Positions 1 through 9,716 of a stretch of DNA of 64,000 bases are shown here, piece after piece. Each line of letters starts with the position of its first letter. Within the stretch, counting starts at the first letter, position 1. Below the pieces are notes generated by a model, which saw only the letters and a list, made by a program, of their open reading frames with translations, was not told the origin of the DNA and made no database searches. The stretch lies in NCBI GenBank assembly GCA_023428025.1, contig JAEYZN010000021.1:260604-324603 (forward strand), given 5' to 3'. A program made the position numbers and the translations under genes. The DNA comes from Bacillota bacterium (GTDB taxonomy: Bacteria; Bacillota; Clostridia; Christensenellales; SZUA-584).

Positions 1-1024
<1,024 letters not shown>

Positions 1025-1134
1025 AATCTATCCGCTTTGACTCCGGCATCATGAGAGACATTCCCGGCAGCCATACCTCCCTCTCTTTACATATCCCCTC
1101 TTCGCAGAGTCTGGGGCGCTTTCTGTCTCCGGCG

Positions 1135-1884
1135 TCAGTGCAGCCGGTTTCTGTATTCGTTGGCGCTTATGCCCTCCATCTTCTTGAAAACGCGGGAGAA
1201 ATGTCCGATATCCGCATACCCCACGCGTTCACAGATGTCGCTGATCTTGAGCCTCGGTTCTACCAGCAGCTTTTTGGCTTCCCGGATACGGGCTGCATTC
1301 AGTAAATCGTAAAAGCTCTTGTCCGTGTGCTTGTTGAGCAGTTTGGAGAGATGCCACTGCGACACATAGCAATGGTCGGCAATTTCCTGCAGCGTGAATT
1401 TCTCGGCATGGTGTTCGTCGATATAGCTAAGCGCCTGCCGCACGATGAAGCTGTTGGCGCACCGCTGCTCATCCACGAGCACCGTCTCCTGCCGGGCGTT
1501 GTCCGCCGCTTTTTCCAGGTTGGCGACCATCGTCCGCATCGCTTCGTTGATTTCATCCATACGCGAGGGTTTGAGCAGCAGCCGGGTCACCCCAAGGCGG
1601 ACAGCCTCCTGCGCATATTCGAAATCGCGATATCCGGTGAGCACCGTGATCTGCATGTCGGGGAACTCGCTGCGCAAGCCGGCGAGCATCGTCATCCCAT
1701 CCGTATCGGGCATCTTGATGTCGGTGAATATAATGTCGGGCGCATGTGTGCGTATGGCCGCCGAACCTCCCGCAGCGCTCTGCGCGGTGTCCACCACCCG
1801 GCAGCCGTAGCACTGCCAGTCCACAACCTTCTTTAAGCCTTCCACGATGATCGCTTCGTCGTCTATGAGCACAACCTTATACAT
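1135..1884 (-). CDS. Response regulator, YesN type (REC + AraC HTH)
   Basis: A 249-residue DNA-binding response regulator. The N-terminal receiver domain has the acidic pair DD at 8-9, phospho-acceptor Asp55 in FTDIKMPD and Lys105 in LLLKPS. The C-terminal 100 residues form a double helix-turn-helix of the AraC/XylS family (FTLQEIADHCYVSQWHLSKLL, then ISDICERVGYADIGHFSRVFKK). The start chosen is the ATG at 1884 (MYKVVLIDDE), preceded by GGAGG; a frame 12 codons longer exists but lacks a ribosome site. It lies 43 bp after the MalG-like permease. Its probable partner is the sensor kinase at 5311-7050, separated from it by the transporter genes. By family it should activate the transporter and perhaps the GH94/nagA unit in response to extracellular sugar. 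Confidence 0.9.
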   Translation of the reverse strand: MYKVVLIDDEAIIVEGLKKVVDWQCYGCRVVDTAQSAAGGSAAIRTHAPDIIFTDIKMPDTDGMTMLAGLRSEFPDMQITVLTGYRDFEYAQEAVRLGVTRLLLKPSRMDEINEAMRTMVANLEKAADNARQETVLVDEQRCANSFIVRQALSYIDEHHAEKFTLQEIADHCYVSQWHLSKLLNKHTDKSFYDLLNAARIREAKKLLVEPRLKISDICERVGYADIGHFSRVFKKMEGISANEYRNRLH

Positions 1885-1927
1885 AACGCCTCCGGATCGT
1901 TGGTTTCGGGTCCGCCCCACATACAGA

Positions 1928-2821
1928 TTAACCCTTTATCGCACCCACCGTAAGCCCTTTGATAATATTTTTTTGCAGCAACACGTAAACGATCAGTACC
2001 GGCACGACAACGAGCACCACAGAAGCGGCCATCAGTCCATAGTTCACGCCTGCCTGAGAGCTGATCTCGTTGAGCAGCAACGTGATCGTCCTCTCGTTAG
2101 GATAGCGCAGGAAGAACATCTGCGTGAACAGGTCGTTATATGACCACAGGAACGAGAATATCGCCACCGTCGCGAATGAGGGCCGTGCCACAGGCATGAT
2201 GATCTTGAAATAGATGCCCACCGGTCCGCAGCCGTCAAGATATGCCGACTCCTCCAGTTCCACAGGTATGGACCTGATAAAGCCCATCAGGACGATGATC
2301 GAGAATGACAGATTCCCCGCGATCTGCGGCAATATCACCGATAGAACAGACAGCCAGCGGTTGCCTGTGCTGGCGATGCCCCACATCGCCTCCATACGGA
2401 ATACCGGTATGATCGTGGAGAACACCGGGAACATCATGCTCGCGATGACCAGACTATAGACGATTTTCTTGCCGCGGAAGTTATAGCGTACCAGTCCATA
2501 GGCCGCCAGTCCGGCGAACACCACCACGACCACCGTTACCGCCAGCGAAATGACCAGGCTGTTGGTATACGCCTTGACGAAATCCGCCCGGTCTGCCGCC
2601 ACCTGATAATTGTCCAGTGTAAAATTGGGCAGCCAAGGCCATGGTATTGAAAACGAGTCCGAGCGTATCTCGCCCTTCACGCGGAACGAGTTGATGATGA
2701 CCCACAGAAACGGATATACCGTGGTGACGCCCCAGAATGTCAGTATCAGATAGGTGAACAGCCGGGAGAGCGAAAACTTTCCCCGGCGCTTGATGCGCGC
2801 CGCCGATGCCTTGTCATCCAT
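1928..2821 (-). CDS. Sugar ABC transporter permease, MalG/UgpE type (CUT1)
   Basis: A 297-residue inner-membrane permease with about six hydrophobic helices; the first is at residues 20-42 (LFTYLILTFWGVTTVYPFLWVII). The EAA loop that contacts the ATPase is visible as ELEESAYLDGCGPVGIYFKI followed by IMPVARPSFATVA. It pairs with the permease at 2836-3726 (14 bp apart) as the heterodimeric channel for the binding protein at 3845-5182. The ATG at 2821 begins MDDKAS. Substrate is inferred from neighbours to be a GlcNAc-containing oligosaccharide, not from this protein itself. Confidence 0.92.
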   Translation of the reverse strand: MDDKASAARIKRRGKFSLSRLFTYLILTFWGVTTVYPFLWVIINSFRVKGEIRSDSFSIPWPWLPNFTLDNYQVAADRADFVKAYTNSLVISLAVTVVVVVFAGLAAYGLVRYNFRGKKIVYSLVIASMMFPVFSTIIPVFRMEAMWGIASTGNRWLSVLSVILPQIAGNLSFSIIVLMGFIRSIPVELEESAYLDGCGPVGIYFKIIMPVARPSFATVAIFSFLWSYNDLFTQMFFLRYPNERTITLLLNEISSQAGVNYGLMAASVVLVVVPVLIVYVLLQKNIIKGLTVGAIKG

Positions 2822-2835
2822 CCCGTCTTCCCCCC

Positions 2836-3726
2836 TTAATAATCCTTCTGCCTGAACACTTTATTGGCGACCAGTGCGAATATCACGCCCAGTATCACGA
2901 TCAGAACCGCGATGGCCGAAGCGTAGTCCACGTCGCCACGTATAAATGCCTGGTTATACATGTATGTGCCCAGCAGCCATGATTTGTCCATGGGTATCCC
3001 TTCACCCATCATGACCCACGGCAGGTCGAACACCTTGAGCGCACCGGTGATGCCCAGCACCAGGCAGGTACACAGCACGTTGCGCAGCAGCGGCAGCGTG
3101 ATGTACCATGTGCGCTTGAACCCCTGCGCCCCGTCGATCTCGGCGGCCTCATACACCTCGGGTGATATGTTGCCCAGCCCCGTCACGATGATGACAAAAT
3201 AAAAGCCCACATACTGCCACATAACAGGTATCAGCATCGTCGCCAGATAGTGCTCCGCGTCCTTCCAGTCAATGTTTGCGGTCGCGCCGAACCAATTTTG
3301 CAGCATCTGGTTGAGCATACCGCCCTTGAACAGAAAGATCAGGTTGAACAGCAGGCCCAGCGCCGTCGCGCTGATGACGATCGGGAAAAAGTATACCGTC
3401 CGGAACAGCTTGGCGCCTACCTTGATCCTGTCCACCAGCAGAGCCAGTATCAGCGCAATGCCCACCTGAAACACGATCGTGCAGCCCGTCAGTATCAGGG
3501 AGTTCTTGATCGAGGTCCACATGTTGGAATCCTGAAACATCTTTTCGAAATTCAGATGCCAGGGTTCGTTCGCGCCCGACGCCGCCGTCCCCAGCCCGGA
3601 GATATTGAGAAAGCTGTTGATGATGTTCTGAACGAACGGGTAGAACAGAAACAGTATCAGAAAGGCAAAGGCCGGTATCAAAAACAGCAGAAGCGGCCAT
3701 TTTTTCTTGTAGAGAGGCGAATTCAT
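2836..3726 (-). CDS. Sugar ABC transporter permease, MalF/UgpA type (CUT1)
   Basis: A 296-residue multi-spanning permease with a basic N-terminus followed by a helix at about residues 12-34 (LLLFLIPAFAFLILFLFYPFVQN). The EAA loop appears as EVYEAAEIDGAQGFKRTWYI plus TLPLLRN. The length and topology match UgpA-like subunits that lack the extra N-terminal helices of enteric MalF. It follows the binding-protein gene by 118 bp; that gap holds an inverted repeat at 3788-3813 that probably lowers permease expression relative to the abundant binding protein. Stop at 2836 lies 14 bp before the MalG-like partner gene. Confidence 0.92.
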   Translation of the reverse strand: MNSPLYKKKWPLLLFLIPAFAFLILFLFYPFVQNIINSFLNISGLGTAASGANEPWHLNFEKMFQDSNMWTSIKNSLILTGCTIVFQVGIALILALLVDRIKVGAKLFRTVYFFPIVISATALGLLFNLIFLFKGGMLNQMLQNWFGATANIDWKDAEHYLATMLIPVMWQYVGFYFVIIVTGLGNISPEVYEAAEIDGAQGFKRTWYITLPLLRNVLCTCLVLGITGALKVFDLPWVMMGEGIPMDKSWLLGTYMYNQAFIRGDVDYASAIAVLIVILGVIFALVANKVFRQKDY

Positions 3727-3787
3727 TTTGCTACCGCCTTATTTTAGTCACCCTGCCAACACATGTCGTCGAGGGCCCGGAGCAATA

Positions 3788-3813
3788 AAGGGGCTACCCG
3801 GGGGCAGCCCCTT
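3788..3813 (-). terminator. Intercistronic hairpin after the binding-protein gene
   Basis: A perfect 8-bp inverted repeat (AAGGGGCT / AGCCCCTT) with a 10-nt loop sits directly after the binding-protein stop and before the permease. There is no strong U-run on the transcribed strand, so it is more likely an attenuator or mRNA 3'-end stabiliser than a full terminator. This is the usual arrangement for keeping the binding protein in excess over membrane subunits. Confidence 0.6.
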
Positions 3814-3844
3814 ATCTCAGCACTTTGTTGATTAAAATCGGTGA

Positions 3845-5182
3845 CTAGTTGAGAGCCAGCGCGGAGGTGATCGCATCCGCAGCTGTCATGCCGCCCGTCA
3901 CGATGTTCTTGACGTTGCCGAACAGGTCTGCACGCGCTTCGGATGTCAGCAGATCCTGTACAGCGCCCACAAGGCCCGTTACACCGCCGCACATGTTGGC
4001 TGCCGACTGCTGGATCTCGTTAAGTCCTGCGGGCTTGGCGCCGTTCTTGAGAGCTGTGACCTCGGTGGTCACAAAGGTGGAAAGCACCTCGTCACTCGTC
4101 AGGTATTGCACAAACTTCACGGCTGCCTCGCGCTTGTCCGGGTCTTCCCAGGCCTGGCGGGTGATGTAGTAGCCCATCGAAATGCCGCCGATGATGTCGG
4201 TCGCGGCTCTCTCGCCTTTGCCCGGCACATAGGCCAGCTGGTAGTCGCCCAGATGGTCAGCCGCGTTCTCCACGAAGAAGCCCACCTTCCAGGAGCCGTC
4301 GATCAGGAATGCCGCATCGCCGTCCACCATCAGCTGAACCGTCTCAGCGTCGGTCGCCGTCAGCGTGTTCTCGGGCAAGAATCCCTTGTCATACAGCTGC
4401 TTCAAGTCGTCGAAGCCCTTGGCCCATTTCTGGCCGGTGGCATCCGTGGCGGAAGCCGGAACATCGAGATGGTTATCCGTGTTGCCATTGTTGTATGTCG
4501 TGAACTCAAACCAGTAGTGCGGCACTTCCTGCAGCGAAACCGCGACCGGCGTGAAGTCCGCGTCCTTGATCTTCTGGCAGTCGGTCAGGAACTGATCCCA
4601 GGTGTAGTCAGCGCCCGGCACCGCGACGCCCGCCGCTTCCAGCACCTTGGTGTTCACAAACAGGCTTTCCCAGTATCCGGTGGACGGAACCGCGTAAACC
4701 GTGTCGTTAACAACCGACGGAACCAGCATATCGTCCTTCATGTTGCCCGCATAATCCGGATATTCAGCGCGAATCTCATCCAGCGAAACAACCTTGTCCG
4801 CCTCGATGATGGGATTGGCGTCGGACCCCAGGAAGTAGAACAGCACATCAGGCTCGGTGCCGGTTTCAAAGTCTGCCATCACCTTGGCCTTCCATTCCTC
4901 GTTTGATGTCGCGGAGGCATCCTGAACCTTGTTGCCCGTCGCCTGTTCATAGCCGGCGATTGCGTTTTCATAGTTCTGGCGGTTGCCGTCGTCACCGCCG
5001 TAAGAGGTCACCACCGTGATTTCGACAGGAGCCACAGCCGGTTCCGGCGCCGGGGCGCTGGCGCTCTCGGACACCTGGCTGGGCGCTTCAGTCTGTTCCG
5101 GCTCCGGCGTCGCAGCGGTGCAACCAGCGAAAGCAGCCATAGCCATCAACAGAACCAGCAAGAATGCAATGGTCTTTTTCAT
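3845..5182 (-). CDS. Extracellular sugar-binding lipoprotein (family 1 solute-binding protein)
   Basis: A 445-residue lipoprotein. The signal peptide is KK, then a hydrophobic stretch, then lipobox FAGC with lipidated Cys21; a P/E/S/T-rich tether follows (residues 22-50). The mature part has the family-1 solute-binding layout (GDDGNRQNYENAIAGYE, then EWKAKVMADFETGTEPDVLFYF, later FLIDGSWKVG) and aromatic residues expected in a sugar cleft. The start is the ATG at 5182 with GGAGG upstream; an in-frame extension to 5245 lacks a signal peptide at its start. It delivers substrate to permeases 1928-2821 and 2836-3726. Adjacency to GH94 and nagA suggests N,N'-diacetylchitobiose or a related oligosaccharide. 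Confidence 0.93.
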   Translation of the reverse strand: MKKTIAFLLVLLMAMAAFAGCTAATPEPEQTEAPSQVSESASAPAPEPAVAPVEITVVTSYGGDDGNRQNYENAIAGYEQATGNKVQDASATSNEEWKAKVMADFETGTEPDVLFYFLGSDANPIIEADKVVSLDEIRAEYPDYAGNMKDDMLVPSVVNDTVYAVPSTGYWESLFVNTKVLEAAGVAVPGADYTWDQFLTDCQKIKDADFTPVAVSLQEVPHYWFEFTTYNNGNTDNHLDVPASATDATGQKWAKGFDDLKQLYDKGFLPENTLTATDAETVQLMVDGDAAFLIDGSWKVGFFVENAADHLGDYQLAYVPGKGERAATDIIGGISMGYYITRQAWEDPDKREAAVKFVQYLTSDEVLSTFVTTEVTALKNGAKPAGLNEIQQSAANMCGGVTGLVGAVQDLLTSEARADLFGNVKNIVTGGMTAADAITSALALN

Positions 5183-5310
5183 ATAGCTTTTCCTCCGAAA
5201 AATTTGAATGGGACAAGTGGGCGATTGATCTGCCCATACAAGCATTATAGAAGATGCGATGGAAATACATATATACCCATGGTTGCTGTTTCTTGTTCTT
5301 CGTTGCCCAA

Positions 5311-7050
5311 CTATTTGTCATACTCCACATGCGGGATCACGATGCGCGCCAGCACGCGCTTTTCTCCTGCCTGCGCGATGGAAAGCTCGCCGTCCTCTCC
5401 GTAGAGTATTTTCAGCCGCCGGTTCACGTTGCGGATACCGATGTATTCGCGGCTGTCGTCGCCGTCCTCGTTTCCGCCGTCCCAGTCGAGCAGCCGCGCT
5501 ACCTTTTTCTTGTCCATTTCCGACATGTATCCATCGTTTTCCACCTCGATGACGAGTATGTCTTTTTGAATCAGGCTGCGGATCACGATCTCGCCCCGTT
5601 GCTGCAGCGCGATGCCGTGCTCGAAAGCGTTCTCGACGATGGGCTGCAGGATAAGGCAGGGCACCAGGGCTTTCAGCGTCTCCGGCGCGGTCTCTTTGCG
5701 GACCGTCAGCCGGTCTCCCAGCCGCTCCGACAATATATACAGGTACGCGTCGGCATACACCAACTCCTGCTCCACGGTATCCCGTGCGCGCCCGCCGCGC
5801 GCCATGGCGGCGTCCAGCATGGTGGACAGCGCCTCGATCATACGGCACACCTTGGTATCCTCGACCATGCGGGCGGACCACGATATCGCCTCAAGCGTGT
5901 TGTTCAGAAAGTGCGGATTGATCTGAGATCGCAGCGCGCTGACGCGGGCATCCTGCAACGCCAGCTGTTCCTCATTGTTGCGCTCAAACTGATATTTGAG
6001 CTGTGCCGACATGCTGTTGAAGCGCTCCGTCAGATAGCGGAACTCGCGCCCACCGGGCAGCACCTTCACGGTATAACCGCGTTCGCCCGACTCCATACGC
6101 CCGGCCGCGTCCACCAGCGCGTCCACCGGGCGCGACACATAATGGTAGTACGCCCACAGCACGAGCAAGAACAGCAGCCCGCCAAACACCGCCATCAGCG
6201 GCAGCAGGTTTGTGACGTCGGGCAGTTCGTCGGTCAGACGCGCGCTGTCCGACACGACACTCAGCCGTATCACATGTCCGGACAGTTTTGCGGACACCCG
6301 GATCGTATAGAAGCTGCTTGCGGCATCGTACCAGATTCCGTCCGCGCCGGCTGTCCATCCGCCGTCCTCGCCCGTTACGACATACGTGTTGTCGTCGATG
6401 TCCACGGCGGCGCGCTCCATCCAAACGATACTGCGAATGCTCTCATACAGTATGTTCTGGTCACATTCCATCACGATCACGGCGTACGGCTTGAACCTGC
6501 TGTCCATGATGTTGCGCACCATATAAAGCCTGCTTCCGGCCTGCATGAAGCTAATCTGCGTGCCCATGTCCGGATAGGTTTCAAGAACGCGGTCATGAAA
6601 GCTTTTCTGGTATTGATAGAGGCTGTCGATCTCGCGCGAGTCTGTGCGATTGCTGACGTAGTAGATGGTGTCGGGGTCCGACACGAAAAACAGCAACGTG
6701 GCGTTGAAATTATCGTCGTAGCCGTACTGCTGCAGCAAATATGAATTGACGGAACCGTAGAGCGCCACGTGGTCCTTGTCGCCAAGATACTTCCGGTAGG
6801 CATCGCTGATGGTATCGTTATATGAGCTTTCCCGCGAGGCGGCCATGGCACCGCTGATGTTGTCCTGCGTCCGCTGGAAAGCGATGCTCACGCTGGTGGC
6901 GATGGTGTCGCGTATCCGGTCCTGCACATTGTTGGCAAGAGTATAGCTCGAATAGAGCAGTATGACTGTAATGGGCACGACCCAGCATATCGCCATGACC
7001 GCCACCAGGCCCCATTTTAAAGGAAAACCGCGTTTAGGAGATTTACGCAA
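5311..7050 (-). CDS. Sensor histidine kinase, YesM/LytS-like (His_kinase family)
   Basis: A 579-residue membrane sensor. Helix 1 is at about 14-36, an extracellular sensing domain of about 250 residues follows, helix 2 is near 286-308 (LLPLMAVFGGLLFLLVLWAYY), then a HAMP linker. The phospho-acceptor is the His in SQINPHFLNNTLEAI; the ATPase part shows ILQPIVENAFEHGI (N box) and IRNVNRRLKILYG. The start is a TTG at 7050 with CGGAGGT upstream; the next in-frame ATG lies inside helix 1 and would delete the basic N-terminus. It heads the transporter unit and should pair with the response regulator at 1135-1884. The 128-bp gap to the binding-protein gene may contain a secondary promoter. Confidence 0.9.
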   Translation of the reverse strand: MRKSPKRGFPLKWGLVAVMAICWVVPITVILLYSSYTLANNVQDRIRDTIATSVSIAFQRTQDNISGAMAASRESSYNDTISDAYRKYLGDKDHVALYGSVNSYLLQQYGYDDNFNATLLFFVSDPDTIYYVSNRTDSREIDSLYQYQKSFHDRVLETYPDMGTQISFMQAGSRLYMVRNIMDSRFKPYAVIVMECDQNILYESIRSIVWMERAAVDIDDNTYVVTGEDGGWTAGADGIWYDAASSFYTIRVSAKLSGHVIRLSVVSDSARLTDELPDVTNLLPLMAVFGGLLFLLVLWAYYHYVSRPVDALVDAAGRMESGERGYTVKVLPGGREFRYLTERFNSMSAQLKYQFERNNEEQLALQDARVSALRSQINPHFLNNTLEAISWSARMVEDTKVCRMIEALSTMLDAAMARGGRARDTVEQELVYADAYLYILSERLGDRLTVRKETAPETLKALVPCLILQPIVENAFEHGIALQQRGEIVIRSLIQKDILVIEVENDGYMSEMDKKKVARLLDWDGGNEDGDDSREYIGIRNVNRRLKILYGEDGELSIAQAGEKRVLARIVIPHVEYDK

Positions 7051-7106
7051 CTTAGCCGTACCTCCGGTTGTTGTGCGTTACTGATATGATGATATTTGGC
7101 AAAATG

Positions 7107-7136
7107 ATTATATCATTTCCAAAGGCTATTTTTCAA
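7107..7136 (-). promoter_or_regulatory. Sigma-A-type promoter for the kinase/transporter unit
   Basis: On the minus strand TTGAAA (7136-7131) and a perfect TATAAT (7112-7107) are separated by 18 bp, about 57 bp upstream of the kinase start. The site lies between the terminator after nagA and the kinase, so the transporter unit can be transcribed independently of the GH94 unit. Confidence 0.6.
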
Positions 7137-7142
7137 TCATTC

Positions 7143-7181
7143 AAAAAACCGCTCCGCAGAATATATCCGCTGCGACGCGGT
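7143..7181 (-). terminator. Rho-independent terminator after nagA
   Basis: Read on the minus strand, ACCGC-gt-CGCAG pairs with CTGCG-ga-GCGGT across a 10-nt loop and is followed at once by six T. It sits 33 bp after the nagA stop and separates the GH94-mutase-kinase-nagA unit from the sensor/transporter unit. Confidence 0.75.
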
Positions 7182-7213
7182 CCATCATTGCCGTATGCCC
7201 ACGGCCCTGAAAT

Positions 7214-8350
7214 TCAGCTCTTATGCCTTTGGATGCGCTGCCCTGAAATGTATACGGACCTGATGTTCCAGGCGGTATCCATCACCAAAAAGTCGGCGCG
7301 TTTTCCCGTAGCGATCACGCCGATATCGTACGCGCCCAGCACACACGCCGGAACCGCCGTCGCACAGCGCAGCGCCTTCTCTGCCGGTATGCCCATGCCG
7401 ATGACGCGCCGCACACAGTCAAGCAGCGTCGCCACGGAACCCGCGATGGTGCCGTCCTCCAGCGTTGCACGCCCCGCCCTTACCGTCACTCGCTGCCCGC
7501 CCAGCGTGCTGACACCGCCCTCCGGCAGCCCCGCCGCCGGTATCGCGTCGCTGATGAGGCAGATGCGCTCCGCTCCGAACAGCTTAAACGCCGCGCGCAC
7601 CGCACTGGGGTGCACATGAATACCGTCGCCGATCAGCTCCGCTGTCACGCCCGGCCTTTCCGCCGCCGCGCCGATGACACCCGGCTCCCGGTGCAGCAGC
7701 GGCGGCATCGCGTTGAACAGGTGTGTGAGATGTGAAACACCGGCATCAAAACCTGCCGCAGCCTCGTCATAGTGCGCGTTGGTATGTGCCGCCGCACAGG
7801 CGATGCCCATCGCGACTACAGCGCGGATATATTCCGCCGCACCCGGCAGCTCCGGCGCGACGCACGCGATGCGGATCAGCCCGTCAGCCGCGTTTTGCAG
7901 CCGCTCCAGCGTGCTTATATCAGGCCGCCGCAGATATCGTGCCTCGTGCGCCCCCTTCTTCTCCTCGCTGAAAAACGGCCCCTCCATCGTGATGCCGCGC
8001 AGCGACGCGCAGCCCGCAGGCGCTTCGCGTTTCAGCCACGCAGCGTTTTTATATGCCGCCTGCAGCGCCGTTTCAGGCAGCGTCAACGACGTCGCGCTGA
8101 AGCTGGTGGTGCCCGAAAGCGCAAGATGTCGTGCGATTATGACCAGGCCGTCATAACCTCCGTCCGACAAATCCACGCCGCTGTTGCCGTGCAGGTGGAT
8201 ATCGACCAAACCGGGCACCACAACATCGCAGTCGTCCGGTGCTTCGCACCCGCGTGCGTTTATCTCCGCAAAGAAACCGTCTTCCACACGGATATCACCA
8301 TAATGAAAGCGGAAATCCTCGCCGTAATAGCGCACGCTTGAGATCAGCAT
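7214..8350 (-). CDS. nagA: N-acetylglucosamine-6-phosphate deacetylase
   Basis: A 378-residue amidohydrolase that converts GlcNAc-6-phosphate to glucosamine-6-phosphate and acetate in the cytoplasm. Visible active-site elements: H52-x-H54 in DIHLHGNSG, metal-binding Glu123 in MEGPFFSEEKKGAH, His189 in AAHTNAHYDE, His210 in SHLTHLFNAM, substrate-binding DGIHVHP at 242-247, and catalytic Asp268 in ISDAIPAAG. Length is normal for the family. The ATG at 8350 overlaps the end of the kinase gene by 7 bp and has AGAGGA upstream. It is the last gene of the phosphorylase unit and closes the route to glucosamine-6-phosphate; no nagB deaminase is present in the window. Confidence 0.95.
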   Translation of the reverse strand: MLISSVRYYGEDFRFHYGDIRVEDGFFAEINARGCEAPDDCDVVVPGLVDIHLHGNSGVDLSDGGYDGLVIIARHLALSGTTSFSATSLTLPETALQAAYKNAAWLKREAPAGCASLRGITMEGPFFSEEKKGAHEARYLRRPDISTLERLQNAADGLIRIACVAPELPGAAEYIRAVVAMGIACAAAHTNAHYDEAAAGFDAGVSHLTHLFNAMPPLLHREPGVIGAAAERPGVTAELIGDGIHVHPSAVRAAFKLFGAERICLISDAIPAAGLPEGGVSTLGGQRVTVRAGRATLEDGTIAGSVATLLDCVRRVIGMGIPAEKALRCATAVPACVLGAYDIGVIATGKRADFLVMDTAWNIRSVYISGQRIQRHKS

Positions 8351-9705
8351 GCGCTTTCCTCTTTCAGCATCGGCAACGACGCTGCCGCCAGGGACTGCCC
8401 CACGCGGCGGAAGGTGTCGTCCGGCAACATCAGATCGATCCTGACGTCGGGATATTCCTCATGCAGCACGCGCCGTGCGGTCATCATGATGGTTTCGCCG
8501 CCCGCATCACTCATCACACGGCCCAGCAGCAGCACGCTCTCCATGCCGTAGATATCATGGTAAAAGGGCAATGTATGCCCGAGATAACAACCAATATCTG
8601 AAAATATGCGCAGCGCCATCTCGTCGTAACGTATCGCGGCGCTCTGCACAGCCTTTAACTTTTCAGCTGGCGAGCCATTGGGAAGTGGGAAGTTCGCATG
8701 GCCCGCCAGCTTTATCACGGCGTCCCGGGAGAAATAGGATACGCCGCAGCCCGTGTCGCCCGACCATTCATCGCGCATGGCCATCGGATTCAGATCTACC
8801 GGCACAAAGGCCAGCTCATTCAGCCAGCCGGTGACGCATCCGTCCAAATCCACATAGCCCGCTGCCTCGCTGGTCCCCATCGAAATGCCCAGCAGCGCGT
8901 TGCGCCCGAAATATGTTGCGCCCGCCAGCGCAGTCACATCGCCGTTATTGCATACCGCGACGGGGACGTTACCGATCTCTTTCGCGGCACGCAGATAGAT
9001 GTCGCGCACATATTTGTCAAAGGCGTCGCGTGGGATGGCCCGGAACAGCGAGGCCGCCGCCGTGCGGTCGTTAATGAATATGCCCGCCGACGAGATGCCG
9101 ATGCCGTCAACACGCGGCAGGTGCGCCGCCGCATTTTTCAGTGCACTCACGATGCCCTCAAAGTGGTACGCCGGGTCAGCGTTCAGCTTGGGGTCCCAGA
9201 TTACCTCTTCAGAATACACCATTTTACCATCCATAATGGCAGATACTTTGCGGTCATTGCCGCTCGCGTCAAAACCAATGCGGCAACCATTCAGCCGCCT
9301 GCCGACACAACGCGGGCTTTCCCGGGGTTCCGGCTTGTCATCGTAGCGCCGGTGTTCCACCTCAAAAGGCCGCTGATACACATCATTCATAAAATCGGCA
9401 TCGAAAGCGCGCGCCCCGCCCGGCCTGTAAGCTTCCGCAATACGGTGGAAAACCGCCTCTGGCCCACAGACGATCAGTCTGTAGCCGCCTTTCTGCCACA
9501 GCAGCGTCTTGGCCATGCGCTCTGCGAAATGACAGTCTCTGGCCATGTCGGCGCGCAGTCTGAATTCCATGACTGAAAGCCCGCCCTCACGCTCCGCCGC
9601 AATACAAACCGGAATGGCCGCGTTTTTTTCATAAGCCCGTTTCACCGCCGCGACAGGCATAAATTCCGGGTCATAATACGGCCTGTTTTTAATGGCTGGC
9701 TTCAT
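8344..9705 (-). CDS. Atypical ROK/actin-fold sugar kinase-like protein, probable GlcNAc kinase
   Basis: A 453-residue protein, well over the usual 300 for ROK kinases. Residues 1-145 form an N-terminal part I do not recognise. From about 148 there is an actin-fold half with a phosphate-1-like strand (CRIGFDASGND), then VDGIGISSAGIFINDR, a candidate catalytic/metal segment VCNNGDVTALAG, and a phosphate-2-like LLGISMGTSEAAGYVD. The ROK zinc motif (CxCGxxGCxE) is absent. The start chosen is the ATG at 9705 with AAGGTGG upstream; a GTG at 9720 overlaps the mutase stop. Its place between phosphomutase and nagA is exactly where the GH94 route needs a kinase for the free GlcNAc released, so that function is inferred from position. 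It could instead be a regulator or glucosamine kinase. Confidence 0.75.
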   Translation of the reverse strand: MKPAIKNRPYYDPEFMPVAAVKRAYEKNAAIPVCIAAEREGGLSVMEFRLRADMARDCHFAERMAKTLLWQKGGYRLIVCGPEAVFHRIAEAYRPGGARAFDADFMNDVYQRPFEVEHRRYDDKPEPRESPRCVGRRLNGCRIGFDASGNDRKVSAIMDGKMVYSEEVIWDPKLNADPAYHFEGIVSALKNAAAHLPRVDGIGISSAGIFINDRTAAASLFRAIPRDAFDKYVRDIYLRAAKEIGNVPVAVCNNGDVTALAGATYFGRNALLGISMGTSEAAGYVDLDGCVTGWLNELAFVPVDLNPMAMRDEWSGDTGCGVSYFSRDAVIKLAGHANFPLPNGSPAEKLKAVQSAAIRYDEMALRIFSDIGCYLGHTLPFYHDIYGMESVLLLGRVMSDAGGETIMMTARRVLHEEYPDVRIDLMLPDDTFRRVGQSLAAASLPMLKEESAC

Positions 9706-9716
9706 GTCGCCCACCT

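Noticed and set aside
5254..6744. Plus-strand open frame of 496 codons opposite the sensor kinase
   Set aside because: Antisense shadow of a kinase with complete H, N and G boxes; composition rich in H, R and V without domain features.
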